Shown: positions 1-11,230, numbered from the stretch's first letter. The stretch is DNA of 64,000 nt from Branchinecta lynchi (GCA_023053575.1 JAKZAP010000009.1:20441869-20505868), one strand, 5' to 3'. Numbers and translations: made by a program. Notes: generated by a model not told the origin, from the sequence alone.

Positions 1-2
1 TC

Positions 3-3000
3 CATGTTCAGCACCACTCAGCAGAAAACTGTTTTTTGTGTTTCTACTGCTGTATATCATACCAAGCGCGATCGGGCCTAATTGAACATTACCTAAATGA
101 GCATCCAGATAGTGATGAACTCTGTATTCCATCCCCTGAGAGACAGGTCAGTAGGGCAGGATCGTTGCACTGTCAAATCTGTAATGAAAAGTTCTCACAT
201 CAGAGGGCCTTGAACCTGCATATTGGGCTTGAACATCCCAGGTCGTCGAAAAAGTTACCTAAGAAGAAGAAGCAGAAGATTTTAAAAAGTGTGTCCGTGA
301 GAGAAGCTCAAGATGGACAAATTAAATATCAGAATTTGATCTCAGACAATAAAGTCCTTCAAAGAGAGGACTGCAAGAGAGATGCAGCAACTGATCCTCG
401 TAATTGTGCTGGTCCTAAACACCAGGAGAAAGAATGTAAACTTAGTTCCCCTTCTAAAAAAAGAGAACAAAAAGTGGATGGAAACAGACCCTGTCTCGAG
501 GATCGGGAGGGAAACAAGTCAGTCTCTCCCCTGTATACACCTGCGCCTGTATTTGACATTAGGTCCCTTGTGAGTGGCAATGGAGCAGTGAAGGAAACAG
601 CAGTGGAACCGGTTAAAGCCACCACCCCGAGAAAAAGCAAAGGAAAAAGGGTAAAACCCGCCACTAAGTCCAAAATCCAAGTCCCCATGCCAGATGAGAA
701 GCTGTCTGCTCTTGTCAATGGGAAAACGCAGTGTACACTGTGTAAGCGGTTATTTGTTGGAGTACGCAGCTACTGTAATCACACATGCCCCAGAAAATGT
801 TCAACTTGTGGAAAAGTGTATTCCTCAGAAGCTAGCCGATCATTCCATTTTCTCAATGAGCATAGAGGAAAGGTCATGTGTCTCATTTGCAATACTGTGT
901 GTCCCACCTATAGTTCCTATACTCGTCACCGGAAACAGGAACACAGAGGGAACACTATGTTGAACAGACGTGGAAATTTCAAGTGGCTTGTTGGGAATGA
1001 AGGCAGGATCATCTGTAGTAACAGAGGAAACAAACAGAGATCCACAAATCAGTGTGGTAACAACAGAGTGAAAAAATCCATAAATCAGTGTGGGATCTGT
1101 GGACGAATCTTCTCATTATTCAAAGGTTTATGCATTCATAAAAGTATTGCTCATGGTCCATTAGAGGCATGTACGATCTGTAAGAAACTCTTTTCCGTTA
1201 GAACTGAATTTGAGGACCACAACGTACAAATTCATGGTGGCCATGCAGGTTTGGCTCCAGTTCCTGAATCGAAGGAATCTTGCAACTTGTGTTCAGAAAT
1301 TTTCACGAATCCCTTTCACCTGGAGGAACATGTCAACGTTTTTCACGGGCAGAAGAACAAGAATATTTTGAAGTGTCCCCACTGTGTGGCCACGTTCACG
1401 CAAAAGAGCCATATGGATGTTCATAAGAATGAAAACCATGGAGGGGCTTACCGTTGTAGTGCATGCTCTGTTATCTCTAAAAACAAAAAGCACTTTTGGT
1501 CTCATAATGCCAAATTTCATTCTCGTGAAGCCACTGGGATTTTACTGGAACATTCCATCGAAAATGAATTGACCACTGAAGGCATGGAGGTAGAAGCAGT
1601 AAACAATGGTGCCCATGAGGTGCGAGGAGTTACCAGCAACAATCCAAATGAAGGTCCAAGGAGAGATCCAGCATCCGTTAACAGCAGAGTTTATTCTCCA
1701 GCTGCAAGAAAAGATTTAAAACCAAATTCGAAAATAATAGGCAAAGGAAAGAAAGTAAAAGCCAAAGAAAATGGTAGCATTACCATTACAGGACTTGTGT
1801 TGAAAGGTTGCAGCAGAAGTCAAGATGGAAGAGGTATAGGAGAGAGCAGCTTCAAAAGTGAGACTTTGGAGAAGGGAGCTGAAAAGATCAAGGAGACGAG
1901 GCGTAAAATTGTCAGAGCAGAAGAAAACCGCAAATTCGCCAGTGAGAAGGGAGATTGGGATGAAAAAGAGATGGAAGAAAAACAAGGCTGTAACACAGGA
2001 AAACTTGAGAATAAAAAGAGAAAAAGTATGGATACTGAAAGCAACAAGAGCGGCACTGAGAAGATACCAAAGATGGCAGAACAGAATGATAGAGCAAAAA
2101 TCAAACATTCTCCACATCAGTGTATGATTTGCGGTAGAATCTTTTGTTCCTTTGAGCTATTGAAGAGACATAAGATTCGTACCCATGGCGCGCCCATTAA
2201 ATGCATGTCCTGTGAGAAAACTGTCGCTTCTGTCGGTCAGTTCAAGAGGCACAGTTCAAAGATGCATGACGAATTGGCAGAGTTTAATGAAGTCCCATCT
2301 TCGAAGGTGATCTGTCCTTCCTGTCCTGAGATCTTTGGATACTCTTTCCATCTGAAGGAACATTTCAGATCTCTTCATGAGTCTTTGGGTAAGAACCAGC
2401 TCAAATGCAAGTTATGTGTTTCTACTTTCAACCGATTAAAGGAACTGAGTAACCACGTGAGACATTGGCATAGCCAGGTTTCCTGTAGTGAATGTCCGGT
2501 AGTCTTCGAATGTAGGTCCCAGTTAGAGTCACATACATACGCTTTCCACTCTGCTGAAGGGAACGAATTGGAGTTGCCTTGCAATGACGAAGCAACTAAC
2601 GATGGTATCGAAGAGGAGAGAGACACGCCGAAAAACGACAATCCAGATGAATATATCAACAAGATTATTTCAGATAGCGGTAGTATCTCCCCTCTGATCA
2701 TCAAGGACGCGGCGCGAAGTGAACTGGAGACGGAAAGAGGAAGGCCTGCTGGAACGGGAGAAAGAAAAGAGACAAGCTTGTCAAGGAGAATTCGGAGCAC
2801 TAAATGTGCCGCAAAGAGAATTCAGGGAGGCCAGACGTCAACGAATGTAAATAAGGAGAGTTCAGAGCGCGAGATTGCAAAGCGTACTGGGAGCTCTGCA
2901 GGGCCTCCTCAGCATCAGTGTAAAGTTTGTGGTCGAATTTTTCCTTTTTCGAAGTCACTTTTGAGACACACGGCTGTTGTTCATGATGGCAAGGTTAAGT

Positions 3001-4232
3001 GCAAAGCTTGTCAAAAGACTTTCCCCAGCGTTAATCGCTTTAACATTCACAATTCAGATTCTCACAACGCACGCGGAGCGTATGAGAAACTTCAAACATC
3101 TATTGTCTCCTGTTGTCCACATTGTCGAGAAGGTTTCAAAAACAGTTATCATTTGCGAGATCATGTCAAATTCTTTCATGGCAAGACCACACCGAAAGTC
3201 TTTAAATGTCCCATGTGCGTGTCCACTTTCTTTCGCAGTCAGCGTTGGCTAGCTCACCTGACTGACAGTCATGGTAAGGTCAGCTGCAGTGAATGCTCAG
3301 AGGTCCTTGAAAATAAGAAGAAGTTCTACTATCATAAACAGTTGGCCCACCATGGTAAGGGAACCTGGATAGTAGTCGAGCCTGATATAGAACATGAACT
3401 CGAACAAGACGTTTCTAGAAAAATGGCAGCGGTTGAGACAGGCACTGACTCCGCCGGAGACGCTAGAGTAAGCGTGGGTGCTGCGCCTCGGAAAATGAGA
3501 AAGTTTGACGAAGAAAAAGCTGATGAGAGAAGGAACAGTATGGAGGATCAAAGAATGTCGGAGAAGCAGAAATCAGAAAGCTTTGATAGAGGGGAGGATG
3601 AAGATGGACAGGAAGAAGAGCCCTTGCGAAACACTGAAGTTTCTGAGACAGTAAACAAAACTGAAAAGACGAAGAAAGGTGGAAAAGGAAGGTATAAGAA
3701 GATAATACGATATGACTCCAGCGAAGAGTTGGAAGAAGACGAAGTTAATCTCTCCTCTCGATTGCAAAAGCAACCTAACTCACTAGATGGCTCTGGAGAT
3801 GAAGTGCCCTCTTCGCCAGCAACGGGAATAGCAAAGTCTAGACGTACTTTCCAGAAGAAGACATCCACTAGAACGAAAAAACAAGACGCTAACGGATACT
3901 CTCACCAAGACTCTGTCTTTTCTCAGCTAAGATTACCAGGAAATTCCAATGGCTTGCATTCCAAGAATAGCAAGTCTTCACCCCGAGCCAAGAGGAGTAA
4001 GGCACTGAAGAAAAGGTCCAGCAGTAAAATACCGACCGGCGAAGCAGAGCCCTTATCAGGCAGTGAGAGTGAGTCCGAAGCACCAGTTGACGAGTCTGCA
4101 AAAGATGCCAAAAGGAAGAGCATGGATTGTCGCGTGAATTTGGATGGAAGGAAGTTCTGCATCCTTGATGAGTCTTTCAAATTCAGGAGTGTTCACGAGA
4201 TAAAGAGGCTGGCGTTGGACTCGGAGTTCGAG
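3..4232 (+). CDS. Large C2H2 zinc-finger protein, first exon in window (5' partial)
   Basis: The frame is open from base 3 to a strong donor (GAG|gtgagt at 4233), so this is an internal or 5'-truncated exon of about 1410 codons. Two C2H2 fingers (nt 39-104 and about 171-236) and three more irregular ones (about 732-945) come first. Then there are three blocks of five fingers each at about 1090-1527, 2115-2552 and 2919-3351. The blocks share finger order and spacing and start with a C-x2-C-G-R-I-F finger. Linkers between blocks are long, charged and Lys/Glu/Ser-rich, so probably disordered. The open frame continues past 4232 to a stop at 4392, but that tail is repeat-derived and is more likely intron. 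C2H2 arrays of this kind normally bind DNA in the nucleus. I do not recognise the orthologue. Antisense open frames here are shadows. Confidence 0.88.
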
Positions 4233-4275
4233 GTGAGTGTTTTGGCTGTTCAGAGGTTAACTTCCAAAGTCATTA

Positions 4276-4681
4276 GTTTTTGCAGATACCATGTTATGGT
4301 GTTAGTCGTAGTCACCATGGTATCTGATACCACCATCAAAAGCAGTTACGTTTTTGCAGTTGCTGAGTATCTGGCCAGTTACTGTGGTTTCTGATATTGA
4401 GGTACCACGGTCCCATCTGAATAGGGCATCTCACTTTCCTTATCACCTAGGTTTTTGTCACATTGGTAGGAAAGAAGTGTGTGATGGCTTTTGGGGGTTA
4501 CTCCTGAAAAAGTGAATTCGGCATTTGTCGTTTTCCAAAAGCAACCGTAGTATCAGGTTCCAGGGTAACTGCAAAACCGGTAACTCGGCAAATGCAGCAG
4601 ATGCAGATCCGATTACCGTGGTAGGAAATACCAGATGCAGATACCATGTTGTCAGATACCATGGTATCTAAGAAACGCAAC
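4276..4681. mobile_element. MITE of the GTTGCG...GGTATC family, copy 1
   Basis: The left end reads GTTTTTGCAGATACC and the right end GGTATCTAAGAAACGCAAC, imperfect inverted repeats of each other. Internally it shares blocks with the better-preserved copy at 21620-22170. A further right-type end lies at 5392 and is followed by TATTA; CATTA precedes 4276, so the element might instead extend to 5392. Confidence 0.55.
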
Positions 4682-5251
4682 TTCTCGTACAGTAGAGGTA
4701 TGCTTATTTGAACACTTTTTTTTAACTGTTTCACTACCTTGGCTTTCTTACTTGCATATAAAAAAGTAAAATGGAAAAGAAAAATAACAAACTTGATATC
4801 AGCTAACAGCCAACTATTTCAGGGTTATTCTGGCACCAACTTGAAGCAGAAATTCAGTTAAATTTCTTTGATTTCGAATTTATTAAAGAGGTCCTTCCTC
4901 TTTTGAAGGCATCTGACGGTTCGGATCGCCATCTTCTCCATTGAAGGTTCGTTCCTCCCGGCAAACTTTTCAAATTATAAAAAATATTCAAAAAGTGACA
5001 AAACCGTGTTGATTATTACTAGTATTTACAGGAAAAAATGCCTGGTTTGGGTTTTAGTTTTGTCTTCGGCGATCGTTCAGTGTTAGCAAACGTTCACATA
5101 AGCATACTTCTACTGTACCTGTCAACGATACGATTAGGAACGATCTCTATACCCATGATCATCGAACACTCAAAGTACCAAATAACGGTAATTGCGAAAA
5201 CGACAAAATATTTGACGGTGCAATACGGATAAGTCAGCTAATATTTTATTA

Positions 5252-5295
5252 GAGCTATATTTCGGCTCTTCTTGGCAACGGTCCTCTTCAGGCTC
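5252..5295 (-). ncRNA. Hammerhead-ribozyme-like core, copy 1
   Basis: Read on the minus strand, it has GAGC, then CTGAAGA (fits CUGANGA), a GGACC...AGAGCC hairpin as stem II, CGAAA, a TATA (stem III of one pair plus the UA cleavage site), then GCTC closing stem I. The stem III is minimal, as known for hammerheads of some retroelements. Homologous copies at 5623-5665 and 21521-21564 change both sides of stem I together. Activity is inferred, not shown. Confidence 0.6.
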
Positions 5296-5456
5296 AAGCC
5301 ACTCAAGCTGGAAAATGAACTTCAAGTGAATGGTAAATTGTTGATCCAGGTACTGCAGTCTCAGCTTACTATGGTATCTGCAAAACCGCAACTATTATTA
5401 TTTATGATAAGTACTTCAGCCAAGGTGACAATGAATTAGGTTTCGTAGTTCATAAG

Positions 5457-5511
5457 TCATTTGCGATTTTGTTTCGGCTATATTTCTGCCCTCTTGTCAA
5501 GAGTCCTCATC
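5457..5511 (-). repeat. Degenerate relative of the hammerhead-like repeat
   Basis: The minus strand reads TTGATGAGGACTC...GAGGGC then GAAATATAGCC, the same order of elements as the copies on either side, but the CUGANGA and stem I have decayed. Confidence 0.4.
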
Positions 5512-5622
5512 AAGTTGTTGTTACAAATATGAATTTGCTATATAGCACCATCAAATATTGTTTCTAAATTATCTTTTATTCAAACAATGTTTACAACGAA
5601 TACGTCAGCTATGATTCTTCAT

Positions 5623-5665
5623 CAGCGATATGTCGCCCTTCTTGGCAAGGGTCCTCGTCAGGCTG
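5623..5665 (-). ncRNA. Hammerhead-ribozyme-like core, copy 2 (mutated)
   Basis: On the minus strand it has CAGC, CTGACGA, a GGACCCTT/AAGGG stem II, then CGACA in place of CGAAA, TATC and GCTG. Stem I (CAGC/GCTG) pairs differently from copy 1 (GAGC/GCTC). The GAAA core is altered, so this copy is probably inactive. It is continuous on its 3' side with the tail sequence of the foldback element at 29759-29947. Confidence 0.55.
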
Positions 5666-5750
5666 TCAATCCTCTGGTTCAACTTCGGGGAAGGAAACAA
5701 ACCTCAAGGGTGACCTAAGAGAAGCTAATCCGCTTGGGGCGTGGAACTTA

Positions 5751-6726
5751 CCCGATGAAAAATTGATCTCAAAGAAGTAGGTAAAGTTGTACGAAAAAGT
5801 AGTATGCAGTAAGAACTGATAATAATACATGCTTCTATGCCAAGCATTCAACTGCATGCTACTATTACTGCATTCAACTGCATGCTACTATTAGCAAGAC
5901 TGGATGCTATTATAGCAAGACAGGATGCTACTGGATACTACCAAGGATATATAATCAGATAGAACCTCCGTCTTCCTGTCTCTATACTATGACTATGCTA
6001 TGTCGAATATTTCCCCGAATGAGCGGAGGCTAGTAGCTTCGCGCCACATCACGGTCCGCTACCTCTACAATTAGCTATATCACTGTGAAACCACCTTGAG
6101 GAAAAGTAGGAGACAAAGCTGATTGGTTGTTTGGACGCGCTTGAGAACGGGTCAGCGCGCGGAATACACCTCCTGCATTTTCTTTCTCTGTGATGAGAAA
6201 CGGCGAAGACGGAAGTAGAGTACCATACGCGGGTAGAAAGCTACAGTAAATACCTCGAGGTCCTCTCAGTTTTATCGGGGAATTCATAGTCGCTGCATGG
6301 TACCGAAGACAGAGGTTTTATCTGATATTTGTTCTTGATACTACTGCTTAAAGGACCAGATCGTATTGGAATTTCTTCTAGATATACGTCTAAGATTAAC
6401 TGGTTAAAAAATATTCCAGAAGAAGGGTTGATTGGAGACATTTGTTCCTTTCTAAAATTGTTCGGTACTGAAATAAGGACAGACGCTAAATGGAGCAAAA
6501 ATCATAGCTTGGAAACACTATTTCGTATTTGGATTGGGTTTTCTGCAGGCAATGTTAGCTGAAGTCATACAGGATGATACTTGGTACTCTTCATTCAGGT
6601 GTCCTTTAAGATTGTCCCAGTCTGAGGCACATTAAATGAAAGTATTCTTTACTATTACATATCAATATATGGAACTTTTTCGTACAATTATCATACAACT
6701 ACGCAGGCTACAAATTTTTCATCGGG
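5751..6726. mobile_element. CCCGATG-family MITE with a ~660-bp internal insertion
   Basis: It starts CCCGATGAAAAATT and ends AATTTTTCATCGGG. Its outer ~190 bp on the left and ~120 bp on the right match the two halves of the intact copies at 6777-7046 and 9429-9731. The segment from about 5941 to 6605 interrupts the match inside the GGATACTAC / CTTAAGATT junction, so a second sequence has inserted. The insert shows no recognisable gene. Confidence 0.6.
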
Positions 6727-6776
6727 TAGATAAGGGCACCATTTCAGTGCTTGACTGTTTGACTCCCGGTTGTTAA

Positions 6777-7046
6777 CCCGATGGAAAATTTATCTCAAAA
6801 TAGAAGGATGAAGTTGTACGAAAAAGTAGCATGCAGTATGAACTGATGCTACTACATGCTTCTATGTCAAGGCTACCGTGTTACTGCATGCTACTATTAG
6901 CAAGAGAGGATGCTACTGGATACTACTGCTTAAGATTGGCCCAGTCTGAGGCACGTTAAATGCATTCTTTACTATTACATAACAGAACATGCCACTTTTT
7001 CGTACAACTATCGTACAACTACGCAGGCGATACATTTTTCATCGGG
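6777..7046. mobile_element. CCCGATG-family MITE, copy 2
   Basis: It is bounded by CCCGATGGAAAATTTAT and ATTTTTCATCGGG and is rich in short GATGCTACT / AGTAGCAT palindromic words. It is flanked on both sides by near-identical ~45-bp sequence (about 6729-6776 and 7049-7105), so it and its right flank look like a tandem duplication of the right end of the previous element. Confidence 0.6.
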
Positions 7047-7099
7047 TAGGTAAGGGCCACACCATTTCATTGCTTGGCTGTTTGACTCCCGGTTATTAA

Positions 7100-7378
7100 C
7101 CAAGCACAGCAGTTCGAAAATCTTGTGCAGAGCCTGTACCGAAACTTCAACCTGTGACTGCTTCACATGCTCGATAGTTTTATGCCATCGTTTGCTAAGT
7201 TGTTTAATGCCGGGTTGATTTTTTAGTCTGGAAAATAGTTATTAACTGTATATATTGTACTTGTGTGTATGTTAACTCCGGCTCGTTGACTGACACATGT
7301 TTATTTTATGACAACAAAAACTAATAATCGGCTCTGTCCGTCGCATGTTTTTTGAATAAAGTGAAATTGAATTGAAAC
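7100..7378 (+). mobile_element. LINE 3' end, 5'-truncated
   Basis: It ends with a GAATAAAGTG signal followed by (TTGAAA/TTGAAT)-type tandem tail units at about 7353-7378. The layout resembles the tail of the LINE on the minus strand at 38 kb. No coding part is left. Confidence 0.4.
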
Positions 7379-7406
7379 TGAATTGTGAACATTTCCGATA
7401 TTTTAG

Positions 7407-7601
7407 GCGCATCGGGGTTGTGAGCCCTGCACATCGCTGCTAATTGCCCTGAAAGTATACAAACCCTCGAAAAAGCTGATTCCTGCCAAAACAGTTAACT
7501 GCCCGATTTGCTTCCAACATTTCGAGACCAAGAACGCCTACTATCGACACAAGGGGAAGGAACACCCTGACGCGGGATTTGTCTGCGTAAACTGCGCTCA
7601 A
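7407..7601 (+). CDS. C2H2 zinc-finger protein, second exon
   Basis: This exon was found by eye; it is too short for a simple ORF scan. The acceptor is attttag| at 7406 and the donor is CAA|gtaagt at 7602. Both boundaries are phase 0, matching exon 1 (donor at 4233) and exon 3. The 65 codons carry one complete finger, C-P-I-C followed by 12 residues, then H-x4-H (about 7506-7570). The first half (V-N-C after F-V-C) of a second finger is completed in the next exon. The continuous frame and consistent finger spacing across the junctions are the main support for splicing. Confidence 0.85.
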
Positions 7602-7884
7602 GTAAGTTTATGTATTTTTTCAATCACTTTACAGTTATATAAAATAATAATAAATGATGATTTAATCCGTAATATCTTTAAATACAGAAAAATAGCTTTG
7701 GATATGTCAATTCATATTGCCTTTGGATATTGCCAGGAATACTGGTAATCAGTTTTCTCCATATCCTGCTAATTCTTCTGCCCAATTTTTACGTAGTTTC
7801 ATCCCATCATTTATTTCTGCTCATATCTTGTAAGTCTATTAGTTAATTTGTTTCTTGTCTGTGTATTTCGTAAACTTTATTCCT

Positions 7885-7990
7885 CTTCTAGCTTTTGATT
7901 GATTGATTGATTTTTGATTGAATTGATTGATTGATTTTTGATTGAATTGATTGATTGATTTTTGATTGAATGATTGATTGATTGAAAAAA
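7885..7990. repeat. TGAT microsatellite with a higher-order unit
   Basis: Runs of TGATTGAT alternate with TTTTTGATTGAAT in a unit of about 31 bp, repeated three times. It is a simple-sequence tract. Confidence 0.85.
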
Positions 7991-8643
7991 TTAACTTCAA
8001 GCACTATCAATCAACTTGACATGTCAATGTTACTTATCTGATAACATTAAATTTTTTAAATAATTTAATCAAGTTCATAAATAAACTGCATCATTAAACG
8101 AAAGACAGGTCAATATTGTTATGATAAATTATTCATTCAGCCTGAGCTGACTGCAAATCATTGTCGACTGCGTTAAGAGCATCTATCAGCTGATTTTATT
8201 CGAGCGATATTTTATTCAGTATACAACATAATAGAATATAAAATTCAAATTTGAAGTGAAGCAAAATTCAGTTTCAATTCAGTAACTTTTCCAGGGTCCT
8301 TAAAACAGTAAGCATTATTTCAGCATTTGCTTGTTCTAAGGTTTTATAACTATTAAAATTTTAAGAATCTAAAATAACTGAAAACAGACCGGATTTGAGG
8401 TGCTGAATCTGGAAAACGCAGATTAATCGGCGACGCAGCGTCGGGGTCTACTGGTATCTAAAAGAGAGATTGCACCATACCCTACGAAAACGTACGGGAT
8501 CGTAACGGACAAATTTAACATTAGGATTTATAGGACGTCGACTTTGAGACTAAATTACCGGCCTTTGATAACCACTTTGAGCCAGCAAATGGCAGGATCC
8601 TTAATCTGGCTCCTTCTTGTCGGAATAATATAACTTTTGTAAA

Positions 8644-8829
8644 TGAGTGTTCTTTCTAATCAGAGTTTGGAGGCGTCAAAGTTTGTAAGCTAAGACGGAG
8701 TCTCGTCCTATTGGTCAATTATGACACATTTTTCAAATCCGCGTCATCGCCGACCAATAGGACGAGATACTCCGTCTTTGTTTACAAACTTTGAACCCTT
8801 CAAACTTTCATAAAAAAGAACACTCTTTC
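8644..8829. mobile_element. Foldback MITE nested in the larger element
   Basis: The arms GAGTGTTCTTT...GACGGAGTCTCGTCC and their reverse complement meet around a short centre near 8722. About 80 bp per arm are paired with few mismatches. Confidence 0.7.
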
Positions 8830-9190
8830 AAGGTTCAAGGTTCAAGGTTTTATTATTTACAACAAAACAAAATAACTAAATATCAGGAAGTTACCCGGCA
8901 GAGAGGGACTCAACAAATGCTCGGGCAACATACAAAGAAGAGAAGAAAATTCAACCAATAACAGATTAAGAGCGCGCCTATATCATAACAGCGTGAACAA
9001 CAAGAAGAACGAAAAACATGAAAAACAACAAGAGATTATAAAGCAACTTACCGCGTCAGATCGAAGACTCAATAACCATCAAAATATAAAAAATATATAA
9101 CCATGGGCAAAGAATCAGAGAATCAGGACTGAACAAACCAGATCTTGTTTGTTTGAACAAACAAACTTTAGCAAAAGTTTGATTATATCA
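8830..9190 (-). mobile_element. LINE 3'-end fragment, minus orientation
   Basis: It starts with GGTTCAAGG repeats and TTTTATT, i.e. a minus-strand AATAAAACC(TTGAACC)n tail, as at 13984, 49815 and 16046. The body has no readable ORF. Confidence 0.4.
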
Positions 9191-9428
9191 ACAAGAAGAC
9201 GCCAGATTAACGCTCCTGCAATTTGCTGGTTCAAAGTGGCTGTCAAAGGCCGGTAATTTAGTCTCAAAGTCGGAAGTCCTATACCTCGTAATGTTAAACA
9301 AAAAAATTCTGACGATCCCGCGATGACGGTGTAGAAATATCCGTTTTTTTCGGTTAGGGTGCAATCTCTCTATTTCAAAACTGACAGTAAAATTGAATAA
9401 ACGTATGTCTTCTAATCGTAAGAAGTAA

Positions 9429-9731
9429 CCCGATGAAAAATTTGTAGTCTGCGTAGTACTTTGGTAGTAGTACGAAAACGTTGCATGTAAACTATGTAAT
9501 AGCAAAGAATACTATCGTTTAATGTGCCTCAGACTGGTCCAATCTTATGTAGTAGTATCCAGTAGCATCCTGTCTTGCCACAGTAGCACCCAGTCTTGCT
9601 AATAGTAGCATATAGTAGTATGCAGTAACTCGGTAGCCTTGAAGTAGAAGCATATGGTAGCATCGTTAGTACTGCATGCAACTTTTTCGTACGACTCCAT
9701 AGTACTATTTTGAGATAAATTTTTCATCGGG
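9429..9731. mobile_element. CCCGATG-family MITE, copy 3 (most complete)
   Basis: The terminal inverted repeats are at least 15 bp, CCCGATGAAAAATTT and AAATTTTTCATCGGG. The interior has repeated GTAGCAT/ATGCTAC words and the AATGTGCCTCAGACTGG block shared with 6607-6640 and 6936-6955. Confidence 0.75.
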
Positions 9732-9987
9732 AAATCCCCTGGGCTCGTTTTCCTGCAATCTTTGGTTAACCAAAAAAGTCCTTGGTTACAAAAGCCGTTA
9801 AAACGTCCCGTCCCACCTTTAAAACGCCAAAGGGAAAAGTCTGTTATCAGTGTATTGTCCATCGAAGGGGAAATCGAGATAAAGCCAGGCTTCACCTTCG
9901 AGATTCCCAGACGTCCGGGGCTTCCGCATTGTCAAGCCAACCCTTCCAGATTTTCATGATAATGATGACAGCTAAATCTGCTGTTCT

Positions 9988-10205
9988 TCAACATTTCCTA
10001 GATGTCCCCTTTAAATTTCAAATAACTCTTGTATCCCAGGAGTCACAACTTTCAATCACTTTCCCTTTTCTTCCGCCATTTGCATATTTGTTGTGTCTCT
10101 CGAACGGGTTGCCTCTATGGCACTTTCGATCCGGAATCTGGGGTGTCCAACACCTCGGACTTCCAGACATGTTTGGCCTGGTTTCACCTTCCTGATCAGT
10201 CTCGA
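9988..10205 (+). repeat. Dispersed 210-bp repeat, copy 1
   Basis: This block, from CAACATTTCCTAG to GGTTTCACCTTCC, recurs at 12181-12398 with scattered differences. Its right end is the seed of the minisatellite that follows. Confidence 0.7.
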
Positions 10206-10690
10206 CGAAAACGGCTGTCTGGAATCCGGAAGAGAAATCTGGAAGGTGAAGCCTTCCACCTTCCAGATCAGTCTCGACGAAAATGGCTGTCTGGAATCCG
10301 GAAGAAAAATCTGGAAGGTGAAGCCTTCCACCTTCCAGATCAGTCTCGACAAAAACCGCTGTTTGGAATCCGGAAGAAAAATTTGGAAGGTGAAGCCTTC
10401 CACCTTCCAGACCAGTCTCGACGAAAATGGCTGTCTGGAATCCGGAAGAAAAATCTGGAAGGTGAAGCCTTCCACCTTCCAGATCAGTCTCGACGAAAAC
10501 AGCTGTCTGGAATCCGGAAGAAAAATCTGGAAGGTGAAGCCTTCCACCTTCCAGATCAGTCTCGACGAAAATGGCTGTCTGGAATCCGGAAGAAAAATCT
10601 GGAAGGTGAAGCCTTCCACCTTCCGGATCAGTCTCGACGAAAACAGCTGTCTGGAATCCGGAAGAAAAATCTGGAAGGTGAAGCCTCACC
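10194..10690. repeat. 72-bp minisatellite, seven units
   Basis: Units start with GATCAGTCTCGACG at 10194, 10266, 10338, 10410, 10482, 10554 and 10626. The period is a multiple of three and the unit lacks stops, so long open frames appear on both strands; these are artefacts of the repeat. Unit-to-unit divergence is only a few bases. Confidence 0.95.
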
Positions 10691-10880
10691 TATACTCTGT
10701 ATGACTTAAGTCCAAAACACGCCAGTGATCCTCGGGAAGAAGGAGAAAACGTAGCACTAACGACTCAAACTCAACAACTCAATCTCAAGATCTTCCTGAG
10801 CCATCACTGCCGCATCGTACATGGTCCTGTTGTTCACCGAGACAGTTAGGGAAGTAGAAATTATATCCGAGCCTAAGATC

Positions 10881-11230
10881 AGAGCAAAATAACACCAGAG
10901 AGTACCGCCAAGACTCGAAAAAGTGACACACACTCGATTAACGGTGACACTAACACCACTAGCGATAGTGAACGTCCCTACTGAAGCTCAATCGGTCGTG
11001 CACCAGCATGGCTCCAATAACTTCATATTTTGAACAAAGCAAAAAAAAAGATAAAACCTCCCTAGTTTCCTCGATGTGCGCAGATTGCATTTTAGCTGAA
11101 CTAGAAATTCCTAAGCCCACAGGTTTGTTTCGCTCTAATGTTGCAAGCGTAATGGACGCCGCTACGAGTATGGCTCGTTTGCGGAGCACGGAAAGCACAG
11201 GTCTTGACCTCCCTAGTGTTATTTTGCTCT
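10881..11230. mobile_element. AGAGCAAAATAACA-TIR element, copy 1
   Basis: It is bounded by AGAGCAAAATAACACCAGAG and CCCTAGTGTTATTTTGCTCT, inverted repeats. The interior matches the outer parts of 22673-23687, including the GCGATAGTGAAC block. No clear target duplication. Confidence 0.65.

Larger units (their letters stand above)
4233..7406 (+). other. Intron 1 of the zinc-finger gene, repeat-filled
   Basis: This is a GT-AG intron between phase-0 boundaries. It holds two members of a GGTATC-rich MITE family (4276-4681 and an end at 5367-5392), two hammerhead-like repeats (5252-5295, 5623-5665), two members of the CCCGATG MITE family (5751-6726, 6777-7046) and a LINE 3' tail ending near 7378. 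No gene is seen inside it. Confidence 0.75.
8457..9375. mobile_element. Large inverted-repeat element with nested insertions
   Basis: Bases about 8457-8600 and 9195-9375 are inverted copies of one another. Shared words include AGAGAGATTGCACC at the outer ends and GGCCGGTAATTTAGTCTCAAAG (first 20 bases: GGCCGGTAATTTAGTCTCAA) in the arms. The centre holds a foldback element (8644-8829) and a minus-oriented LINE tail starting at about 8830. Confidence 0.65.

Noticed and set aside
4233..4394. Read-through C-terminus of the zinc-finger exon
   Set aside because: A strong donor lies at 4233, the following 54 codons come from a MITE, and exon 2 continues in phase with finger-like sequence.
10194..10690. 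CRISPR-like array
   Set aside because: Units are contiguous with no spacers, and the surrounding genome is eukaryotic.
10018..10709. Long overlapping open frames on both strands of the 72-bp array as proteins
   Set aside because: They exist only because the repeat unit is a multiple of three without stops; there is no codon-like conservation and the array lies in an intron.
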